Positions 60,241-64,000 of a stretch of 64,000 nucleotides of DNA are shown one piece after another. The stretch comes from an uncultured Sphingomonas sp. GTDB lineage: Bacteria > Pseudomonadota > Alphaproteobacteria > Sphingomonadales > Sphingomonadaceae. The notes under the pieces are model-generated. The model was not told the DNA's origin. It did not search any database and saw nothing but the letters and a program-made list of their open reading frames with translations. A program made the position numbers and the translations under genes. Where the stretch lies: the NCBI RefSeq assembly GCF_913776855.1, contig NZ_CAJYQD010000034.1, forward strand, positions 124,001-188,000, read 5' to 3'. The stretch's first letter is position 1, and every line of letters begins with the position of its first letter.

Positions 60241-62034
60241 TCACGCCGCCGCGCGATAGGCGTGCGGCCGGCGTGCTTCTTTTGACAGCTGGAAGCGGTC
60301 GACATGATCGGCCAGCGCCGCGGCCTGGTCGGCGAGGCCGCGGGCGGCGGCGGTGGCCTGTTCAACCATGGCCGCGTTCTGCTGCGTTACCGAATCCATC
60401 TCGCTGACCGCGATATTGACCTGTTGCAGGCCGGAGGATTGTTCGTCCGCCCCCTTGGCGATCGTGGCGACCAGATCGGCCAGTTCGGCGATGCGGCCGA
60501 CGATGCGTTCCAGCGCGCCGCCGGTTTCGCCGACCAGGTTCACGCCGATCTCGACCTGGCTGCCGCTGGCGAGGATTCGGCTCTTCACGTCGCTGGCCGC
60601 GTTGGCCGAACGCTGGGCCAGCGCGCGGACTTCGGAGGCGACGACGGCGAACCCCTTGCCCGCATCCCCCGCCCGCGCCGCTTCGACGCCGGCGTTGAGC
60701 GCGAGCAGGTTCGTCTGGAAGGCGATGCCGTCGATTACCGAGATGATTTCGGAAATCTCGTCCGACGCGCGCTTGATCGCGCCCATCGCGTCGACCGCCT
60801 CGCGGACGATCCGCACGCCTTCCTCCGCATCGCCGCGGGTTGCCGTCATCGTCGTGTTCGCCTGTGCCGCACCGGACGCGGTGCGGCGGACGGTCGCGGT
60901 GATCTGATCGAGGGCCGCCGCCGTTTCCTCGAGGCTGGCGGCCTGTTGTTCGGTGCGGCGCGACAGGTCGTCCGACGCGCTGCTGATGTCCGACGCGCCG
61001 CTGCGGATACCGCCGGTCGAGTGGACCACCGCACGCATCGCGTCGTTGAGCGCGCCCATCGCCGAATCGAAATCGCTGCCGAGCGTGCGGAACGATCCCG
61101 TAAGCGTGTCGCCCAGCCGGGTGTCGAGATGTCCGCGCGCCAGCGCGGCAAGGCCGGTGCCCACGGTATTGACCACCCGTTGCTGCTCCGCCTCGCGATC
61201 GGCCGCGACGATCGCGGCGTCGCGAAAGGTTTCCAGCGCGGCGGCCATGTCGCCGATTTCGTCGTGCCGCTCGCGTCCCGGAATGGCCGCGGCGGTATCC
61301 CCCGCCGCCAGCGCGCGCATCCGCCCCGCCACCGCCTCTACCGGCAGCGAGATCGAGCGGCCGATGCGGTGCGCGCAGAAGGCGACCAGCAACAGCACCG
61401 CCAGCGCCAACGCGCTGAGATACAGCGCCGCATCGAAGATCGCGCCGTTCATCCGGTCGATATAGACGCCCGATCCGATCACCCAGCCCCAAGGCGCAAA
61501 GCCGGTGACGTAGGATAGCTTGGGCAGTGGTTCCTTCTGGCCCGGCTTCGACCAGTAATAGGTCAGGAACCCGGCCCCTTTGGTCTTCACGATCTGCGCC
61601 ATTTCGACGAAATGGGCCTTGCCGTTGGTATCGCGGTTGTTGGTCAGGTCGGTCCCGACCAGTTCGGGCTTGATCGGGTGCATCAGCATCGTGGGATGCG
61701 TGTCGTTGATCCAGAAATATTCGGTGCCGTCATAGCGCATCGCCTTCACCGCGTTCAGCGCGGCGCGTTGGGCATCGGCACGGGTCATGCGGCCCGCGAC
61801 CTCTTCGTCATGGAAATGCGCGACGACCGATCGGGCGGCCTCCACCGCCTGGCGGGTGCTGCGTTCGACATCGCGGTGCATGACCGACGACAGGTGGAAC
61901 AGGCTGATGCACAACAGCGCGACCAGTCCCAGCGCGGCGACCACCCCGATCAGATTGATCCGACCCCGAACCTTCAACCGCATCTGCACCATCCCCACCA
62001 TTTCCCGTCGGGTCTGTCGCAAAATACTGAACAT
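60241..62034 (-). CDS. Methyl-accepting chemotaxis protein with Cache sensor
   Basis: 597 aa. TM1 (about 27-47), a periplasmic single Cache domain ([39 protein letters not shown]), TM2 (about 203-222), HAMP, then a signalling hairpin whose tip reads [46 protein letters not shown] in segments. No CheR/CheB tail pentapeptide. No che genes are in the window. An ATG 11 codons in is an alternative start. Confidence 0.9.
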   Translation of the reverse strand: MFSILRQTRREMVGMVQMRLKVRGRINLIGVVAALGLVALLCISLFHLSSVMHRDVERSTRQAVEAARSVVAHFHDEEVAGRMTRADAQRAALNAVKAMRYDGTEYFWINDTHPTMLMHPIKPELVGTDLTNNRDTNGKAHFVEMAQIVKTKGAGFLTYYWSKPGQKEPLPKLSYVTGFAPWGWVIGSGVYIDRMNGAIFDAALYLSALALAVLLLVAFCAHRIGRSISLPVEAVAGRMRALAAGDTAAAIPGRERHDEIGDMAAALETFRDAAIVAADREAEQQRVVNTVGTGLAALARGHLDTRLGDTLTGSFRTLGSDFDSAMGALNDAMRAVVHSTGGIRSGASDISSASDDLSRRTEQQAASLEETAAALDQITATVRRTASGAAQANTTMTATRGDAEEGVRIVREAVDAMGAIKRASDEISEIISVIDGIAFQTNLLALNAGVEAARAGDAGKGFAVVASEVRALAQRSANAASDVKSRILASGSQVEIGVNLVGETGGALERIVGRIAELADLVATIAKGADEQSSGLQQVNIAVSEMDSVTQQNAAMVEQATAAARGLADQAAALADHVDRFQLSKEARRPHAYRAAA

Positions 62035-62138
62035 CGCGTTTAAGAATCGCGCAATTTGCGCATCGCGCCCGTAGCCGAAGAGGCCCGTCGTACGTCATCA
62101 TCCAGCCCATTGACGCCCCGCCCGATCCGCGATAGCCA

Positions 62139-62157
62139 ATGCGAATGAGTATCAATA
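62139..62157 (+). promoter_or_regulatory. Fur-box-like sequence
   Basis: ATGCGAATGAGTATCAATA, 10 bp before the 142-aa gene, resembles the GCAAATGATAATCATT type Fur sites of alphaproteobacteria. It is imperfect; assignment is by resemblance and location before fpr only. Confidence 0.4.
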
Positions 62158-62167
62158 GCGAGGCTCT

Positions 62168-62596
62168 ATGTACGATCTGATCGACCGGCCGGTAACGGCC
62201 CTGTCCCCCGGCGACCGTTTCCTGATCGATGCGATCCGATTGTGGGTGGCCGCGCGCAGTGCCTGCCAATGTCCCGCCGCGCTGCTGGCCGCGCGCTTCG
62301 CCCAGTCGGGCGCGCTCGACGCGCTGGGCGATTTCGACGGGTGGATGACGCAGCTGTCGACCCATGCCCGCGTGCCGATCCAGATCAATTGTAAATGCGG
62401 GCTTGTGACCGACGATGAATCGGTTCTCTTGACCTTGGCGCGCGATCTCGTAACGGGGCGCGATGCAAAGGCGCGGACCACGCTTTCGCTGCTGGTCGCC
62501 GAAGAGGCGATCGCCCCCACTTTTTGCGCGCTGGCCCGGACGGCGGCAATGCTCGGCCAGGTCGGGCTGCCACCGGGGACCAACGTCAGAACGTAA
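62168..62596 (+). CDS. Hypothetical Cys-containing protein, 142 aa
   Basis: Two CxC pairs, ARSACQCPAALLA and INCKCGLVTDD, plus one late Cys (APTFCALART). Mostly helical, no signal peptide. It lies 9 bp before fpr and behind a Fur-like box, so iron-related expression is possible. No family recognised. Confidence 0.68.
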   Translation: MYDLIDRPVTALSPGDRFLIDAIRLWVAARSACQCPAALLAARFAQSGALDALGDFDGWMTQLSTHARVPIQINCKCGLVTDDESVLLTLARDLVTGRDAKARTTLSLLVAEEAIAPTFCALARTAAMLGQVGLPPGTNVRT

Positions 62597-62605
62597 GGAT
62601 TACCG

Positions 62606-63424
62606 ATGACCGACCGCACCGCCGTGACCCACGGCCTCGAACCCACCAACGCGCTGAGCGTCGAGCGCGTGCGTTCGGTGCGCCACTGGAACGAGCATCT
62701 TTTCAGCTTCACCATCACCCGCCCGCCCAGCTTCCGCTTCCGCTCGGGCGAGTTCGTGATGATCGGCCTGCCCGGCGACAACGGCAAGCCGCTGTTGCGC
62801 GCCTATTCGATCGCCAGCCCGGCCTATGCCGAGGAGCTGGAGTTCCTGTCGATCAAAGTGCAGGACGGCCCGCTGACGTCGAAGCTGCAGCAGATCGTAC
62901 CGGGCGATGAAATCTTCCTCGGCAAGAAGCCGACCGGCACGTTGGTCACCGACGCGCTGAAGCCCGGCAGCCGCCTGTTCATGCTGTCGACCGGCACCGG
63001 CCTCGCGCCGTTCCTGTCGCTGATCCGCGACCCGGACGTGTACGAGATGTATTCGTCGATCGTCGTCGTCCATTCGGTGCGCCGCGTATCCGACCTGGCG
63101 TTCCGCACCACGCTGGAATCGCATCTGTCGGGCGATCCGCTGGTCGAGGATCAGGCGGCGCAGCAGTTCACCTATGTCCCGACGGTGACGCGCGAGGAAT
63201 TCCACACCACCGGCCGCATCGACGCGCTGGTCGACAATGGCACGCTGTTCTCTGCGCGCATCGGCGGCGCGCAGGCGTTCGACCCGGCGACCGACCGCAT
63301 CATGTTGTGCGGATCGACCGAGATGATCCGCGACTTTTCGGAATATCTGGAAGGTCTGGGGTTCGAGGAAGGGTCGAATGCGAAGCCGGGCGATTATGTG
63401 ATCGAACGGGCGTTCGTGGGGTAA
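62606..63424 (+). CDS. fpr: Ferredoxin--NADP+ reductase
   Basis: 272 aa, FAD enzyme exchanging electrons between NADPH and ferredoxin/flavodoxin. FAD motif LLRAYSIASPAYAEEL, phosphate-binding VQDGPLTSKLQQI, NADPH motif STGTGLAPFLSLIRD, LCGSTEMIRD and C-terminal SNAKPGDYVIERAFVG. The bacterial subclass is defined by this C-terminus. AAGGAT ribosome site. It is the second gene of the pair with the 142-aa protein. Confidence 0.94.
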   Translation: MTDRTAVTHGLEPTNALSVERVRSVRHWNEHLFSFTITRPPSFRFRSGEFVMIGLPGDNGKPLLRAYSIASPAYAEELEFLSIKVQDGPLTSKLQQIVPGDEIFLGKKPTGTLVTDALKPGSRLFMLSTGTGLAPFLSLIRDPDVYEMYSSIVVVHSVRRVSDLAFRTTLESHLSGDPLVEDQAAQQFTYVPTVTREEFHTTGRIDALVDNGTLFSARIGGAQAFDPATDRIMLCGSTEMIRDFSEYLEGLGFEEGSNAKPGDYVIERAFVG

Positions 63425-63457
63425 GGCCGGGCGCCTTACCCTCACCAACATCCAAAT

Positions 63458-63577
63458 CCGTTCGGTTCGAGTAGCGATCGAGCTTGTCGAGAGCGCGTAT
63501 CGAGAACAAGGTTCCGCTGGGCGGGCGTTCTCGACCGACGCTTCTCGACAGGCTCGAAGCTGCTCGAACCAAGCGGG
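63458..63577. repeat. Palindromic intergenic repeat, family A, copy 3
   Basis: 120 bp, starting CCGTTCGGTTCGAG and ending CTCGAACCAAGCGGG; internal GGCGTTCTCGACCGACGCTT and CTCGACAGGCTCGAAGCTGC blocks match copies 1 and 2. Longer than the others by an insert of about 20 bp near its middle. It follows fpr. Confidence 0.8.
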
Positions 63578-63591
63578 TAGACGTGCAAAGG

Positions 63592-63618
63592 GGGGGCGGC
63601 ACCACCGCCCCCTTTTTT
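63592..63618. terminator. Rho-independent terminator after fpr
   Basis: GGGGGCGG/CCGCCCCC with CACCA loop followed by TTTTTT (63613-63618) on the plus strand. It ends 4 bases before the stop of the convergent TonB-dependent receptor, so it may serve both. Confidence 0.85.
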
Positions 63619-63621
63619 GCG

Positions 63622-64000
63622 TCAGTAGCTGACCCGCACCGTGCCCAGCACCGTGCGCGGGGCGTTGTAATAGCCCTGGTCGAAGTTCAGCGCGGTCAGC
63701 GCCTTCGCATTGTTGACGTTGCGGACATTGGCGCTGAGCGACACGCGTGGGCTAAGCTCGTATCGCGCCATCAGGTCGACCGTGGCGAACCCGTCCTGGG
63801 TGACCCGGACCTGCCGACCGGTGGTCGACGACACGATGCCCAGCGGTTCGAGGTAGATGCGGCTCTGCATCTGGCCCGACACGCCGAGCTTCAACGCGGG
63901 CAGCGCGACCGGCGCCCAGACGATGTTCAGCCGGCCGGTGTTGCGCGGCACGAAGGTGCGGACCGCTTCGTCCCGTTCGCCGCGGATGCGCATCGCGGTG
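63622..64000 (-). CDS. TonB-dependent receptor, C-terminal part (runs off the window)
   Basis: Only the last 125 or so residues are inside the window; the start lies beyond 64000. Alternating beta-barrel strands (LKLGVSGQMQSRIYLE, VTQDGFATVDLMARYELSP, VSLSANVRNVNNAKALT) and a last residue Tyr are those of an outer-membrane siderophore-type receptor. The NVRNVNNAKALTALNF segment is the usual final part of the plug-barrel family. Ligand unknown. Confidence 0.82.
   Translation of the reverse strand, partial: TAMRIRGERDEAVRTFVPRNTGRLNIVWAPVALPALKLGVSGQMQSRIYLEPLGIVSSTTGRQVRVTQDGFATVDLMARYELSPRVSLSANVRNVNNAKALTALNFDQGYYNAPRTVLGTVRVSY

Overview
The window is high-GC, densely coded bacterial DNA with no rRNA, tRNA, CRISPR array or recognisable insertion sequence. 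Gene content and order point to a sphingomonad-type alphaproteobacterium. The signs are the phoH-ybeY-corC block with lnt and metK following, an MEP-pathway ispG, yfgM-bamB-der, a class I ribonucleotide reductase without ATP-cone, many predicted secreted proteins and a TonB-dependent receptor. Intergenic gaps are rich in palindromic repeats. This assignment is inference from protein resemblance and order, not a database match.

Layout. 0.2-7.8 kb: DUF1345 protein, ispG (-), OpgC-like acyltransferase, isoaspartyl peptidase overlapping a YaeR-like VOC protein, secreted S1/P1 nuclease, small lipoprotein, 7TM-DISM diguanylate cyclase. 7.9-16 kb: acyl-CoA ligase, miaB with a translationally coupled hemerythrin protein, YahK-like alcohol dehydrogenase, then phoH-[vapB-vapC]-ybeY-corC, where a toxin-antitoxin pair sits inside a core operon with stop/start overlaps. 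16-26 kb: DUF1203, PQQ-type sugar dehydrogenase, PHA-type protein, SMR transporter, lnt, metK, two secreted proteins without a family, PAP2 phosphatase, trmB. 26-29 kb: NAD salvage locus (pncB, NrtR-like regulator, divergent pncA-like hydrolase). 28.8-33.8 kb: LuxR-type response regulator converging on a MASE1-PAS-PAS-HisKA-REC-Hpt hybrid kinase, and a BioF2/GNAT-like acyltransferase. 34-36.5 kb: DUF2721/DUF4345 pair, and a muramidase plus SH3-like lipoprotein pair. 36.9-40.7 kb: nrdA and nrdB, separated by DUF2171 and a small membrane protein. 40.7-41.6 kb: a small AT-richer accessory islet (66-aa His/Cys-rich protein, HNH nuclease). 41.8-49.4 kb: secreted and outer-membrane proteins, type II NADH dehydrogenase, M16 protease. 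49.4-53 kb: three glycosyltransferases and a flippase/LPG-synthase-like membrane protein, arranged divergently. 53.3-60.2 kb: yfgM-bamB-der-tusA-HEAT, panB, ArsC/Spx-like protein, YcxB-like protein. 60.2-64 kb: chemoreceptor, Cys-containing unknown plus ferredoxin-NADP reductase behind a Fur-like site, and the C-terminus of a TonB-dependent receptor running off the right edge.

Regulation and repeats. Two long-arm palindromic repeat families recur between genes: A (3 full copies and a half copy) and B (6 copies). A third, C, is seen once. A fourth element, D, occurs three times, always just downstream of a stop codon on the coding strand. It starts with a tandem AAGTTCAC unit followed by a hairpin of changing sequence and a conserved TGTAGGA-type box, and is the least explained signal here. 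Likely operators precede vapB, metK, pncA/nrtR and the 142-aa gene before fpr.
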